DNA of 64,000 bases from Spirochaetota bacterium (GTDB taxonomy: Bacteria > Spirochaetota > Spirochaetia > Treponematales > Treponemataceae). This document shows, in pieces, positions 33,883-43,386 of the stretch. The stretch spans positions 62,001 to 126,000 of the forward strand of contig JAEWSQ010000007.1 in the NCBI GenBank assembly GCA_023398165.1. The letters are read 5' to 3'. The number at the start of each line of letters is the position of its first letter. Positions within the stretch are counted from its first letter, which is position 1. Position numbers and translations under genes: made by a program. The notes beneath the pieces are model-generated. The model did not search any database and had not been told where the DNA came from. It saw nothing but the letters and a program-made list of their open reading frames with translations.

Positions 33883-35055
33883 TTATTCCATGAAATATGT
33901 TTTAATAGGCGGGAAGGAGTTGAAATTCACGGAAGCATAGCTCGATGTATAGGCTCCTGTTGTGAGCCAGTACAGCCTGTCCCCGATTTTTAGATCGAGA
34001 GGGAGCCGGTATTTGCAGTCCTCATACATTATATCCATGCTGTCGCATGTGGGACCTGCAAGAATTACTTCTCCGGTTTTTGCATCCGGGGAATCTTTAA
34101 GTGTAACAACCGGATACTTGATGGATTCACCGAGTGTTTCAATGAGTCCGTTGAATTTACCGGTGTCGAGATAAACCCAGCGGTTAAGTGCGGTATTATT
34201 TTTACGCGATATAAGAACCACTTCTGAGGTGAGTATTCCGCTGTCGCCTACAAGAGAACGGCCGGGTTCAAGAACTATCTGCGGAATATCCTCTCCAAAG
34301 TCATCTCTCAGGTAGCGGGTAATTTCCGATGCGTATTCGCTCAAATCATTTGTCGGGTCTATATACGAAGCAGGGAAACCGCCTCCCATATTTATCATGG
34401 AAAGTTTAATGTTCTCCTCTTCTTCAAGCGAGGTCATAAGATATTTTGTTTTGGCTATTGCATCGTTCCACTGGCCTATGTCGCGCTGCTGGCTTCCTAC
34501 ATGGAATGATATTCCGTAAGGACTTAAGCCCAAATCTCTCGCCTGTACGAGAAGGTCATATGCCATGTCGGGGTGGCAGCCGAATTTTCTCGAAAGGGGC
34601 CAGTCTGCTGTAATAGAGTTTTCAACAAGAATTCTCACATACACCTTTGCACCGGGTGCGAATTTTGCAATATTTTTTAAGTCTTCTTTGCTGTCGGTAG
34701 CATACATGCGGACACCGCGTTCGAAAAAGTACGCAATATCTTTTGCCTTTTTGATTGTATTGCCGTAAGACAGTCTTTCCGGTTCCACTCCGAGCGACAT
34801 AACACTGTCGAGTTCCCAGCGTGAGGCAATATCAAAATTTGATCCCAAATCCGCAAGGAGCGAGACAATCTGCGGTGCAGGATTTGCTTTTACTGCGTAG
34901 TAAATATCCGCATACGGGAAGGAATTCTGAAGCTTTACAAAATTCCTCTTAATGGTAAGAAGATTAACGACAATGTTGGGGGTTTCGAGATTTTCTGAAA
35001 ACTCAAGGAACCGCTGCCATTCGGCGTCTGAAACATAATTGGCTCTATTAACCAC
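33883..35055 (-). CDS. Ornithine/lysine-type PLP decarboxylase (alanine-racemase fold)
   Basis: 390 residues. The PLP lysine lies in YYAVKANPAP. The glycine loop (INMGGGFPASY), the phosphate-contact Arg (LEPGRSLVG) and the C-terminal catalytic Cys-Asp (AGPTCDSMDIMYED) are in place. The CDS-D pattern favours ornithine or lysine decarboxylase over diaminopimelate decarboxylase, so the product is probably putrescine or cadaverine for polyamine synthesis. HVGSQ is the substrate-side loop. The gene is single; the dehydrogenase downstream has its own promoter. Confidence 0.85.
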   Translation of the reverse strand: MVNRANYVSDAEWQRFLEFSENLETPNIVVNLLTIKRNFVKLQNSFPYADIYYAVKANPAPQIVSLLADLGSNFDIASRWELDSVMSLGVEPERLSYGNTIKKAKDIAYFFERGVRMYATDSKEDLKNIAKFAPGAKVYVRILVENSITADWPLSRKFGCHPDMAYDLLVQARDLGLSPYGISFHVGSQQRDIGQWNDAIAKTKYLMTSLEEEENIKLSMINMGGGFPASYIDPTNDLSEYASEITRYLRDDFGEDIPQIVLEPGRSLVGDSGILTSEVVLISRKNNTALNRWVYLDTGKFNGLIETLGESIKYPVVTLKDSPDAKTGEVILAGPTCDSMDIMYEDCKYRLPLDLKIGDRLYWLTTGAYTSSYASVNFNSFPPIKTYFME

Positions 35056-35215
35056 GTACTTCTCCTGTAAAAAGGTACATAACCAGCGGATCCTAAAAAC
35101 TCACGCTATTTTCGCATACTAGCACAAATCACTGACGAATTCTAGTTTTTTTAAGGGAATAATGTAAAAATTATGGTATAATTTTGAAGTATTTCATTTT
35201 TTAAAGAGGCTATGT

Positions 35216-37039
35216 ATGAGTTTTCTCCATTCTTTCAAATTTCGTTTTATTCTAGTCTTCAGTACTTTTATTATTCTTTTCTGTACTATTTTTACGGCAA
35301 CTTCAATCCGCGGTGTTGTTAGTACAACACTGAATGTTTTTTATCAGCAGGGAGATCCTCTTGTACGAAAAGCGGCTGAACTTATCGACGGCGACAAATT
35401 TGAGAGGTTAAGCGTTTCTCTCGATTCGGAAGCGGAATATTACGACTATTTATACAATACATTGTATGGTTTTAAACAAAACGCTGTTTGCAAGTTTTTA
35501 TACACTATGGCTCCTGTCTCGGGTACTGTGTTCAAATATGTCGTTGACGGAAGTACAACTCCCGATGATGAGGAGAATTTTTCAATGTACGGGGATGAGG
35601 AGGATTTATCCTCCTGGGGAGAAGCCCCTCTTACGGCTATGGAAAAAAAAGTATTAACACATTCCAGTATCGAGTTTATGGAGGGCTGGGGCTGGATGGT
35701 GACCGTATATGCGCCTATTCTTAATTCAAAGGGCGATTCCGTTGGGTTTATAGCATGTGACTTCCCTGCTGACGAATTAAGTATTCTTATTTCCTCGAAA
35801 CGTATGCAAACAACTGTAATAGGCATCATTATGACGCTGTTGGGTATAGGTCTCATTTTCTGGTTTTCTGCAGTTTTTTTCGGTGCAATGTCAAAAGTAA
35901 GCGATGCTATGAATCACATTTCATCAGGCGACGGGGATCTTACAAGCAAGGTACAGATAAAACGAAATGACGAAGTGGGAAAACTGGCAGATTCGTGTAA
36001 TGCAGTTATTGATAAAATGCAGGTGATCATTTCTTCAGTTAAGCAGTCTGTTACCGAGCTTACGAAAACAGGTTCAATGGTAAACGAGCAGACTCAAAAA
36101 ACTCTCTCGGTTTTAGGTTCTGCGGAAGTGGAAATAACATCCATAGATGCTCTTTCATCGACTCAGAATGATCTGGTAAAAAAGATAGCAGAGGGTGTAA
36201 AAGCGGTTGAGCAGGAAATTGAAAATCTGGAGAACAAAATTTCCAACCAGATTGACGCGGTAAGTCAATCTTCTGCTGCAATAGAAGAAATTGCCGCAAA
36301 TATTCAGGCTGTTAATCTAAACGTTGAAAAAATATCGGCAGAGTATGAGGTTATAGTAAGCGAATCGGTTAAGGGGAGACATATTCAGGAAGATGTTTCT
36401 GAAAAGGTAAAAGCAATCGTCAATCATTCGAAAGATCTTGTCGAGGCGAATGCCGTCATTAATGAAATTGCCGATAAAACTAATATGCTTGCCATGAATG
36501 CCGCTATTGAAGCTGCACATGCAGGGGAGGCCGGAAAAGGATTCAGTGTTGTTGCAGATGAAATCAGATCTCTTGCCGAAACATCGGGGGAGCAGACAAA
36601 ACTCATCAGCTCGCTTTTAAATACAATATCAGTTTCAATTGATGATATTGTAAACTCTTCCTCCCGTTCTGCCCGTTCATTTGATGATCTTGGTCAGCGA
36701 ATTCATAACCTGGAAATACTTATGGAGGAAGTTAAAGCTTCGATGAGCGAGCAGAATCTTGGTGCCGCCGATATTCTTAAAATGATGAAGCAGGTAAATT
36801 CTTCTACCATTTCAATTTCCGAAGCTTCTGAACGCATGCAGATGACCAGCAGCCAGGTTTTCCCAAGGATGGACGAACTTAAAAAATCTTCTATGTCTGT
36901 AAAAGACAAAACAGAAGCGTTGTCTCAAAGCGTAATTAAGGTGCGCGAACTGGCAAGCCTGTCTGCACGGGCTGCTGATGAGAATGGAAAAATTACCGAA
37001 AAGGTTAATTCTCTCGTAAATACATATAAGACAGTTTGA
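35216..37039 (+). CDS. Methyl-accepting chemotaxis protein
   Basis: 607 residues. Membrane helix 1 (about 10-28), a periplasmic sensor region (about 30-198), membrane helix 2 (199-221), HAMP (about 222-270), and a long cytoplasmic coiled coil with the conserved hairpin at about 421-460 (NMLAMNAAIEAAHAGEAGKG, DEIRSLAETSGEQT). The sensor is of the single-Cache type; the ligand is unknown. It signals through CheA/CheW and is adapted by CheR and CheB, which are encoded at 46369-48324. A TATAAT box at 35177-35182 precedes it. A DUF2147 gene follows 47 bases later. Confidence 0.93.
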   Translation: MSFLHSFKFRFILVFSTFIILFCTIFTATSIRGVVSTTLNVFYQQGDPLVRKAAELIDGDKFERLSVSLDSEAEYYDYLYNTLYGFKQNAVCKFLYTMAPVSGTVFKYVVDGSTTPDDEENFSMYGDEEDLSSWGEAPLTAMEKKVLTHSSIEFMEGWGWMVTVYAPILNSKGDSVGFIACDFPADELSILISSKRMQTTVIGIIMTLLGIGLIFWFSAVFFGAMSKVSDAMNHISSGDGDLTSKVQIKRNDEVGKLADSCNAVIDKMQVIISSVKQSVTELTKTGSMVNEQTQKTLSVLGSAEVEITSIDALSSTQNDLVKKIAEGVKAVEQEIENLENKISNQIDAVSQSSAAIEEIAANIQAVNLNVEKISAEYEVIVSESVKGRHIQEDVSEKVKAIVNHSKDLVEANAVINEIADKTNMLAMNAAIEAAHAGEAGKGFSVVADEIRSLAETSGEQTKLISSLLNTISVSIDDIVNSSSRSARSFDDLGQRIHNLEILMEEVKASMSEQNLGAADILKMMKQVNSSTISISEASERMQMTSSQVFPRMDELKKSSMSVKDKTEALSQSVIKVRELASLSARAADENGKITEKVNSLVNTYKTV

Positions 37040-37086
37040 TTTCGTGTGTTATAATATACAAATATACGTGTTACTAGGAGGAATAC

Positions 37087-37587
37087 ATGAAAAAGGGAAT
37101 TGCGCTCGTGCTTTGTGGTTTTCTTTTTATTGGTCTATGCATGGCGGCGGATCCTGTCGAGGGATTTTGGATCAGTTATGATGAAAAAACAGGAAAAGCC
37201 ACAGCCGGCTGGGAAATTTATTCAAAGGACGGAGTTCTTTTCGGCGAAATCAGATCTCTTGCAGGGTTTCCTTTGGATGCAAAGGCCGATAAGGTAAAGG
37301 ATTCCTATAAGGGTTTCCCGAAAGCAGGAAAAGTTAATGAGATGACTACCTGCAATACGCCTTGGATTTGGGGGCTTAAAAAAGATAAAGAAGGCGTCTG
37401 GAGCGGCGGCAGCATAATCGATCCGGGCGACGGCAATATGTATAAGTGTAAAATAACATATAGAGCTAAAGACGGAAAGAAGTATACCGAAGATACGCTT
37501 GAAATGCGCGGTGAAATCGGACTCGGCATAGGAAGAAGCCAGTTTTGGCAGAAAGCTACAAAGGAACAGGCCTTCGCTTTACGCTGA
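37087..37587 (+). CDS. DUF2147 secreted protein
   Basis: 166 residues with AGGAGGA before the ATG. A signal peptide ends at LCMAAD. The mature part (VEGFWISYDEKTGKATAGWEIY, YKGFPKAGKV, MYKCKITYRAKDGKKY and LEMRGEIGLGIGRSQFW) is the DUF2147 domain, a small lipocalin-like fold found in the periplasm of many Gram-negatives. The function is unknown. It follows the MCP gene closely and may share its transcript. Confidence 0.8.
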   Translation: MKKGIALVLCGFLFIGLCMAADPVEGFWISYDEKTGKATAGWEIYSKDGVLFGEIRSLAGFPLDAKADKVKDSYKGFPKAGKVNEMTTCNTPWIWGLKKDKEGVWSGGSIIDPGDGNMYKCKITYRAKDGKKYTEDTLEMRGEIGLGIGRSQFWQKATKEQAFALR

Positions 37588-37662
37588 TAAAAACCGTTTT
37601 CAATCTGTATACAGAGCAGGCAGGTATTGACAAATCCATCAAAAGAAGTGCATTCTTGACCA

Positions 37663-38040
37663 ATGCAGAGTAATGAACAGAGAAAAGATGTGCGTTTCGA
37701 AGATATAGGGCGTGTCGACATCCCTGCTCTTTGTGTTTTACCCGCTATTCTTATTGATATAAGTATGTACGGATGTAAAATACGCTTTCCGGTAAAGCTG
37801 GAAGTGGAAATGGAAAGCGAGTATGATTTAAAAATAACACCTGCAATCCGTGAATTCGGTTCTTTTCATCTTATAGGCGAACCTGCCTGGATTAAAAAGG
37901 AAACTGCGGCAACTGAAGTAGGTTTTAAAATACTTCGTTCTCCGGGTACAAAAACTTTTCAGAACTATGTGGACAGGCTTCTTCAAAATGCTAAAGAGCA
38001 GTTTCCCGACGAGGATATTTGCGAGGCTGCAGTATTCTAA
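37663..38040 (+). CDS. PilZ-domain c-di-GMP receptor
   Basis: 125 residues. The PilZ signatures are present: EQRKDVRFED (RxxxR) and LIDISMYGCKIRF (D/NxSxxG), 20-30 residues apart as usual. Single-domain PilZ proteins bind cyclic di-GMP and act on motility or surface structures. The ATG at 37663 has no clear ribosome site. The stop overlaps the ATG of the methyltransferase gene (TAATG). Confidence 0.85.
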   Translation: MQSNEQRKDVRFEDIGRVDIPALCVLPAILIDISMYGCKIRFPVKLEVEMESEYDLKITPAIREFGSFHLIGEPAWIKKETAATEVGFKILRSPGTKTFQNYVDRLLQNAKEQFPDEDICEAAVF

Positions 38041-39059
38041 TGCCGCCTCCTGTAACACAAATCAACGGCAAAGTTTTTTTAGCATACCCGGATAAACTTC
38101 CTTTTTTACTGCAGGAAATCATAGAACGGTTTTCTATAGACGTAAAGAACCTGGAACACTCCGCACTGGATTTTACGGGTCTCAATATTGATGTTTTCCC
38201 TTCTGTTTCATCACCCTGTCTTTTCGGCTCTCTTGTGTATATTCCCCAATGGACTGCTTCTAAGTATCCGTATTGGGCAGCCTGTGTGATGGAGTCTCCC
38301 TGTGCCGCTTCATTTTCGTCAATAAAGGAGGCGGCGTCTGTACTTAAAGGAATTCAAAGAAACTGGGCTTCCTATCAGTATTCGAATTTCAGGCGTTCCT
38401 CTCTTATACATGAAGCTCTGCCGTATATGAACCGGAAGAAGAAGAAATTTCCCTGTGTGCTTAGTCAAAGTCCGGTAGGTTTATTTACCCTCCTCGGACC
38501 GTCATTAATGCTGTACAGTTCTTTAACATCAAGCTATATGCCCTCCGGATATATTGAACTTGAAGAAGATCATGAAAACCCTCCAAGCAGGGCGTATCTT
38601 AAACTCGAAGAGGCGCTTATCAGGCTGAATACCGAAAAAAATATTCTACCCGGGGAAGGGGAGCGCTGTCTTGATGCAGGGGCATGTCCGGGCGGCTGGA
38701 CATGGGTTCTCCGCCGGCTCGGATGTACTGTTACCGCCGTTGACAGAAGCGAGCTTGCTCCTTCACTCATGAGTGATCCTGATGTAACATTTATTAAACA
38801 CGACGCATTTACGCTTCCCATTGAGGAATTGGGCAGTTTTGACTGGATTTTCTCCGATGTAATATGTTACCCGGAACGCCTTCTCTCGTGGGTTAAAAAA
38901 TGGATAGAAAGCGGAAAGATTAAAAATATGGTTTGTACTATTAAGCTTCAAGGGGAGCAGAACTGGTCAATAATTGATGAATTTGCCTCTATCCCCGGAA
39001 GTTCCGTTGTCCACCTAGTATATAATAAACATGAACTAACGTGGATGTATACTTCTTAG
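38040..39059 (+). CDS. RlmM-like FtsJ-family rRNA 2'-O-methyltransferase
   Basis: 339 residues from the ATG at 38040, one base inside the PilZ stop; a longer frame from 38019 overlaps PilZ. The C-terminal half is an FtsJ-type methyltransferase with SAM motif CLDAGACPGGWTWVL and the K-D-K-E tetrad (RAYLKLEEA, IFSDVICYP, TIKLQGEQNW, NKHELTWM). The N-terminal half is a THUMP-like or RlmM-specific region. RlmM makes Cm2498 in 23S rRNA; the same or a closely related target is expected. Distinct from the shorter RlmE at 50485. Confidence 0.78.
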   Translation: MPPPVTQINGKVFLAYPDKLPFLLQEIIERFSIDVKNLEHSALDFTGLNIDVFPSVSSPCLFGSLVYIPQWTASKYPYWAACVMESPCAASFSSIKEAASVLKGIQRNWASYQYSNFRRSSLIHEALPYMNRKKKKFPCVLSQSPVGLFTLLGPSLMLYSSLTSSYMPSGYIELEEDHENPPSRAYLKLEEALIRLNTEKNILPGEGERCLDAGACPGGWTWVLRRLGCTVTAVDRSELAPSLMSDPDVTFIKHDAFTLPIEELGSFDWIFSDVICYPERLLSWVKKWIESGKIKNMVCTIKLQGEQNWSIIDEFASIPGSSVVHLVYNKHELTWMYTS

Positions 39060-39124
39060 CCGATTAACAAAAAATCGAAAGTATGATATTCTTTTTTCAA
39101 GAGATCTAAAAAAAGGAATCATTC

Positions 39125-39721
39125 ATGGACGTAGTATCTGTTTTACAAACATGCGAAGCGATGCTTACAGGGCATTTTTTACTGTCTTCCGGGAATCACT
39201 CTTCCCAGTATTTTCAATGTGCAAAACTTTTACAGCACCCCGATCTTGCACAGCAGGTCTTATCTATACCGGTAAAAGAGCTTCTTTCTCTTAAAAAACA
39301 GGGTAAGCTTGATTTTGACTGTGTTGTCGGTCCTGCAATGGGGGGCATTATTCCCGCCTATGAATTCGGCCGCCAGCTTGGAGTTCCTGCTTTTTTTACC
39401 GAACGTGATGATGATGGAAATATGGTGCTCCGCCGCGGTTTTGAAGTTGCCAAAGGCATGAAAATTATACTTGCTGAAGATGTCATTACCACAGGTAAAT
39501 CAACTCTGGAAGCGGGAAAGGTTCTTGAAGCTCTAGGGGGAACTGTAATAGCCTCTGCCTGTGTTGTAGACCGCCGCGCAGAGAATGCTGAAAATCCGTT
39601 TTCCTGGGAAATCTTTTGTGCTCTGCGCCAGCCTGCCGTGATGTATGAGCCTTCATCCTGCCCTCTATGCGCTTCGGGTGAAATGCCCCTGGTTAAGCCT
39701 GGTTCACGGAAGAAGTTCTAG
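39125..39721 (+). CDS. pyrE: Orotate phosphoribosyltransferase
   Basis: 198 residues. The PRPP-binding loop (IILAEDVITTGKST), the VGPAMGGIIPAYEFG segment and the HFLLSSGNHSSQYFQC N-terminus are canonical for PyrE, which makes OMP from orotate and PRPP in pyrimidine synthesis. A Cys-rich C-terminus (SSCPLCASG) is an oddity seen in some PyrE of anaerobes. The next gene begins 2 bases after its stop. Confidence 0.92.
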   Translation: MDVVSVLQTCEAMLTGHFLLSSGNHSSQYFQCAKLLQHPDLAQQVLSIPVKELLSLKKQGKLDFDCVVGPAMGGIIPAYEFGRQLGVPAFFTERDDDGNMVLRRGFEVAKGMKIILAEDVITTGKSTLEAGKVLEALGGTVIASACVVDRRAENAENPFSWEIFCALRQPAVMYEPSSCPLCASGEMPLVKPGSRKKF

Positions 39722-39723
39722 GT

Positions 39724-40902
39724 ATGACTTTTTTTTCCGGTTTAAACCCGCTTGAGCCGGATACTTTTTCTTTTCTTGCAGCCGACATGGGAACGACGAA
39801 CATTGTTGTTTCCAACGGCATCACTTCAGTACGTTTAAAAAATCCTCAGACGAAGTACGGTTCAGACATTATTTCAAGAATACTTTTCTCAATGAAAAAT
39901 GATCCGTCTTTACTTACTTCCTCCCTGCACAAAGGTCTTCTGGATGCTTTTTCTCTTTTTTATGAAACGTATAGTGCTCTTCCCGGTAATACCGGTACAG
40001 GATCTTTTTTTCCCGTAAAGAATATAGTTCTTACAGGAAATACAGTGATGATGCATTTCCTCTCAGGTCTTGATGTCAGCTCCCTGTCTTCATTCCCTTT
40101 TAAACCGCTTTCATTATTCAATATCCAAACCAATCTTTTTTCAATTTTCCCGAATATTGACTATACTGCGTGGTCTCATCTTTTTTCTCCCGAAACTACA
40201 GTATACCTGCCGCCGTGTGTTGACGCCTTTTTGGGAGGAGATCTTGTGTGCGCTGCAGCAGGATGCGGTTTATACGGCAGTTTTACCGCAGTACATGAGG
40301 AATCATTCTCAAATGCAGTGCAGTCATCTTCACCGCGTATTGTCATAGATATTGGAACCAATACGGAAATTCTCCTTTCTCATAAGGGGCTCTATTATGC
40401 GGCTTCAACTGCGGCCGGACCTGCGTTTGAGGGAGGAATGATAAAAAGTTCCTTACGAGGTTCCGAACTGCTTAATGCACTGTCAATCATGCTTCATGAA
40501 AACCAGATGGACTCCACAGGAATGCTCTTGCAGGAAAGATCCCTTCTATGCCAATCTGATATACGGCTTTTGCAGCTTGCAAAATCTGCAATATGTGCTG
40601 CGGTAAAAACACTCCTTCATGAAGCTTCTCTAAGAGATAATGAAATCGATGAGGTTTTTTTATGCGGCGCCTTCGGGTCAAACTGCCGGCCGGAGGATAT
40701 TGAAAGAACAGGTCTCCTGCCTTCTTCTTTAGCCCGAAAGATTACTATGAAAGAACATGCTGTTATAGAGGGTTCCCGTATTCTAGGAATAAGTACTTTT
40801 CAAAGGGATATATGTTTTAAACAGATTCAGAATACAAGCGTTATTCAGCTTGCAGACAGTTCCTTTTTTGCACGCGAATATATTTCATGTATGAACTTTT
40901 AA
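39724..40902 (+). CDS. Stand-alone RACo-type ASKHA-domain protein (no ferredoxin domain)
   Basis: 392 residues. ASKHA nucleotide-binding motifs are clear: LAADMGTTNIVV (phosphate 1), VIDIGTNTEILL (phosphate 2), AAGPAFEGGMI and LCGAFGSN (adenosine). The layout matches the C-terminal part of RACo-like reductive activators of corrinoid proteins, but the N-terminal 2Fe-2S ferredoxin domain of the full family is absent. ATP binding is expected; the client is not clear, as no corrinoid methyltransferase is seen nearby. It sits 2 bases after pyrE. Confidence 0.78.
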   Translation: MTFFSGLNPLEPDTFSFLAADMGTTNIVVSNGITSVRLKNPQTKYGSDIISRILFSMKNDPSLLTSSLHKGLLDAFSLFYETYSALPGNTGTGSFFPVKNIVLTGNTVMMHFLSGLDVSSLSSFPFKPLSLFNIQTNLFSIFPNIDYTAWSHLFSPETTVYLPPCVDAFLGGDLVCAAAGCGLYGSFTAVHEESFSNAVQSSSPRIVIDIGTNTEILLSHKGLYYAASTAAGPAFEGGMIKSSLRGSELLNALSIMLHENQMDSTGMLLQERSLLCQSDIRLLQLAKSAICAAVKTLLHEASLRDNEIDEVFLCGAFGSNCRPEDIERTGLLPSSLARKITMKEHAVIEGSRILGISTFQRDICFKQIQNTSVIQLADSSFFAREYISCMNF

Positions 40903-40907
40903 AATAA

Positions 40908-40939
40908 AAAAGCACCGCAGAACTTGCTGCAGTGCTTTT
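40908..40939. terminator. Bidirectional terminator
   Basis: AAAAGCAC (40908-40915) and GTGCTTTT (40932-40939) pair, with four more inner pairs (GCAG/CTGC), and A- and T-runs on the two sides. It lies between the convergent RACo-like and rny genes. Confidence 0.85.
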
Positions 40940-41012
40940 CCAAATCCGGATTATACGTTTACGGCACAATCCAGGAAATAAGGAACGCCTTAAAAGCGCC
41001 CCTCATGTATTC

Positions 41013-42542
41013 CTAGCGGGCGTATTCGACAATACGTGTTTCCCGTATCATTGTAATCTTTATTCTTCCAGGATACTTAAGATCATTTTCAATCTGTTTT
41101 GCAATATTGCGTGCAAGTTCTTTAACATCCGCGTCAGGTATCTTTTCATTGTTGACAAGAACGCGCAGTTCGCGGCCTGCCTGTATTGCATAGGCTTTTT
41201 CAACACCCTCGAAGTTTTCTGCAATACCTTCAAGATTTTCAAGACGCTTAACGTAATTATCCATAGTTTCTCTGCGCGCACCGGGACGTGCTGCAGAAAT
41301 CGCATCCGCAATTTGAACAATAATTGCTTCTATACAGCAGGGTTCAACATCATTATGGTGTGACCCGACGGCATTAATAACCTTGGGATCCTCGCCCATT
41401 TTTCTTACCATGTCCATGCCGACTTCTGCATGGTTTTGATCAGAATCTGACTCTGCACCCTTACCGATGTCGTGAAGAACTGCAGCGCGTTTTGCAAGGT
41501 CTTTATTGGCTCCGATTTCAGCGGCTATCATTCCGGCTATTACAGCAACTTCTTTTGAATGCGTTAAAACGTTCTGTCCGTAGCTTGTTCTAAAATACAG
41601 TCTTCCAAGAGCCCTGACTCCATCCTGGTTCATATTATGAATACCGAGGTCAAAAAGAACTTTTTCACCTTCCTCATAAATCTTATGCTGAATCTCGCGG
41701 GTTACTTTCTGAACAATTTCCTCAATACGTGCCGGATGAATACGTCCGTCGGTTATGAGTCTTTCAAGCGCAACCTTGGCAATTTCCTTGCGTACAGGAT
41801 CAAAACAGGATATGACAACGGCTTCCGGGGTATCATCAATAATGATGTCGACGCCGGTAAGGGTCTCAAGCGTTCTGATATTTCTACCTTCACGTCCGAT
41901 AATTCTTCCCTTCATTTCATCGCTCGGCAGCGAAACGGTGGCAACGGTAATATCGCTTGTAGTTTCGGTTGCAATACGCTGAATCGTAGCCACAAGAATA
42001 TCGCGCGCTTTCTTTTCCGAGGACAGCTGTGCTTCCTGTTCAATTTTGTTTAAAAGTGCCTGTGCATCGTGGCGTGCTTCGTTTTCGAGGTTTTGGATAA
42101 TAAGGTTCTTAGCTTCCGGGGCTGTTAATCCGGAGATTCTCTCCAATTCCTGTATATAACGTTTTTCCTGCGACTCTAAGTCTTCTTCTTTCGTACTTAT
42201 TTGTTTTTCACGGTTTTCAAATTCTTTCTCTTGTTCATCAAGAGTTGTTACACGTTTATCAAGAGTTTCCTCTTTCAAAATAAGCCGTCTTTCAAAGCGC
42301 TGAAGTTCACTCCTGCGCTCTCTATTCTCCCGCTCTTGTTGATTTCGCTCTCGAATGAGTTGATCTTTCGCTTCTAATAAAATTTCTTTCTTTTGAGCCT
42401 CTGCTTCCTTTATAGCATCCTGCTTAACACGTTCTGCTCTTTGTTCCGATGCAGATAGTTGAAATCTGGCATAAAGCCAGCGAATAGTCCATCCAAGAAC
42501 AATTCCAGCAACTGGGAGACCAATACCTAACAGTATATTCAT
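41013..42542 (-). CDS. rny: Ribonuclease Y
   Basis: 509 residues. N-terminal membrane helix (about 3-25), a long charged coiled coil (about 30-190), a KH domain (KGRIIGREGRNIRTLETLTG, DDTPEAVVIS) and an HD domain (VLTHSKEVAVIAG, AAVLHDIGKG). RNase Y is the membrane-tethered endoribonuclease that starts mRNA decay. Full length and ordered as in Bacillus and other spirochaetes. It has its own promoter at 42576-42604. Confidence 0.95.
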   Translation of the reverse strand: MNILLGIGLPVAGIVLGWTIRWLYARFQLSASEQRAERVKQDAIKEAEAQKKEILLEAKDQLIRERNQQERENRERRSELQRFERRLILKEETLDKRVTTLDEQEKEFENREKQISTKEEDLESQEKRYIQELERISGLTAPEAKNLIIQNLENEARHDAQALLNKIEQEAQLSSEKKARDILVATIQRIATETTSDITVATVSLPSDEMKGRIIGREGRNIRTLETLTGVDIIIDDTPEAVVISCFDPVRKEIAKVALERLITDGRIHPARIEEIVQKVTREIQHKIYEEGEKVLFDLGIHNMNQDGVRALGRLYFRTSYGQNVLTHSKEVAVIAGMIAAEIGANKDLAKRAAVLHDIGKGAESDSDQNHAEVGMDMVRKMGEDPKVINAVGSHHNDVEPCCIEAIIVQIADAISAARPGARRETMDNYVKRLENLEGIAENFEGVEKAYAIQAGRELRVLVNNEKIPDADVKELARNIAKQIENDLKYPGRIKITMIRETRIVEYAR

Positions 42543-42575
42543 TACGGTCCTCCAAACTAGATTAGTTCAGACTAG

Positions 42576-42604
42576 AGAATAGCATAAGTTGAATTACTTG
42601 TCAA
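42576..42604 (-). promoter_or_regulatory. Sigma-70 promoter of rny
   Basis: On the minus strand a consensus TTGACA (42604-42599), a 17-base spacer and TATTCT (42581-42576), with the ribosome site TGGAGG before the ATG at 42542. Confidence 0.75.
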
Positions 42605-42640
42605 ATAAAAGATTAGGAAGAGGGGTGACTCAAAAAATTG

Positions 42641-43366
42641 CTACATTCTGAATTCTTCGCCGAGATAGATTTTTCTGGCAACAGGGGATTCAAGAATTTC
42701 CTCTTTGGATCCCTGCGCTACTATCTGTCCGGTGCTTATTATTATAGAGCGGCTGGTTATTTCGAGCGTGTCGCGCACATTATGATCGGTAATAAGAACT
42801 CCTATTCCCCGCTGTGCAAGAAGCTTTACCATGGATTTAATATCATTTACAGCGATGGGATCAATGCCTGCAAAGGGTTCATCAAGAAGAAGAAACTCAG
42901 GTTCTATTGCAAGGGAACGTGCTATTTCAGTTCTTCTGCGTTCTCCTCCTGAAAGTGTATAAGCCTGCTGCTTCCGTATCCTTCCAATATTGAACTCCTC
43001 TATGAGTTCATCGAGGTGCATTAGTTTTTCTTTGTGCGTAAGGTCTTTGCGGGTTTCCAAAATAGACCATATATTCTGTTCGACGGTGAGTTTTCTAAAA
43101 ACCGAGGGTTCCTGGGGTAAATAGGATATACCGAGTCTTGCGCGTTTATACATCGGAAGCGTTGTAATACAGTGATTATTTAGAAATACATCTCCCTGGG
43201 TTGGTCTGTAAAACCCGACGATCATGTAAAAACTTGTTGTTTTCCCGGCTCCGTTTGGTCCCAGAAGACCCAGAATTTCTCCGGTCTGCATCGAAAAATC
43301 AACACCGCGGACAACTTCTTTTTTCCCGAAACGTTTATATAAACTGGCTACCCGTAACTCGCTCAT
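42641..43366 (-). CDS. lptB: LPS export ABC transporter ATPase
   Basis: 241 residues. Walker A (GLLGPNGAGKTTSFYMIVG), the family-typical GDVFLNNHCITTLPMYKRARLG, signature (YTLSGGERRRTEIAR) and Walker B (FLLLDEPFAGIDP) all match LptB. It drives LptFG-mediated extraction of a lipid from the inner membrane. Classic LPS is absent from treponemes, so the cargo is probably another outer-membrane glycolipid, which is inference. It is the last of a pyrG-lptC-lptA-lptB cluster. Confidence 0.93.
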   Translation of the reverse strand: MSELRVASLYKRFGKKEVVRGVDFSMQTGEILGLLGPNGAGKTTSFYMIVGFYRPTQGDVFLNNHCITTLPMYKRARLGISYLPQEPSVFRKLTVEQNIWSILETRKDLTHKEKLMHLDELIEEFNIGRIRKQQAYTLSGGERRRTEIARSLAIEPEFLLLDEPFAGIDPIAVNDIKSMVKLLAQRGIGVLITDHNVRDTLEITSRSIIISTGQIVAQGSKEEILESPVARKIYLGEEFRM

Positions 43367-43386
43367 TGCAACTATTCCTTTGAGGT

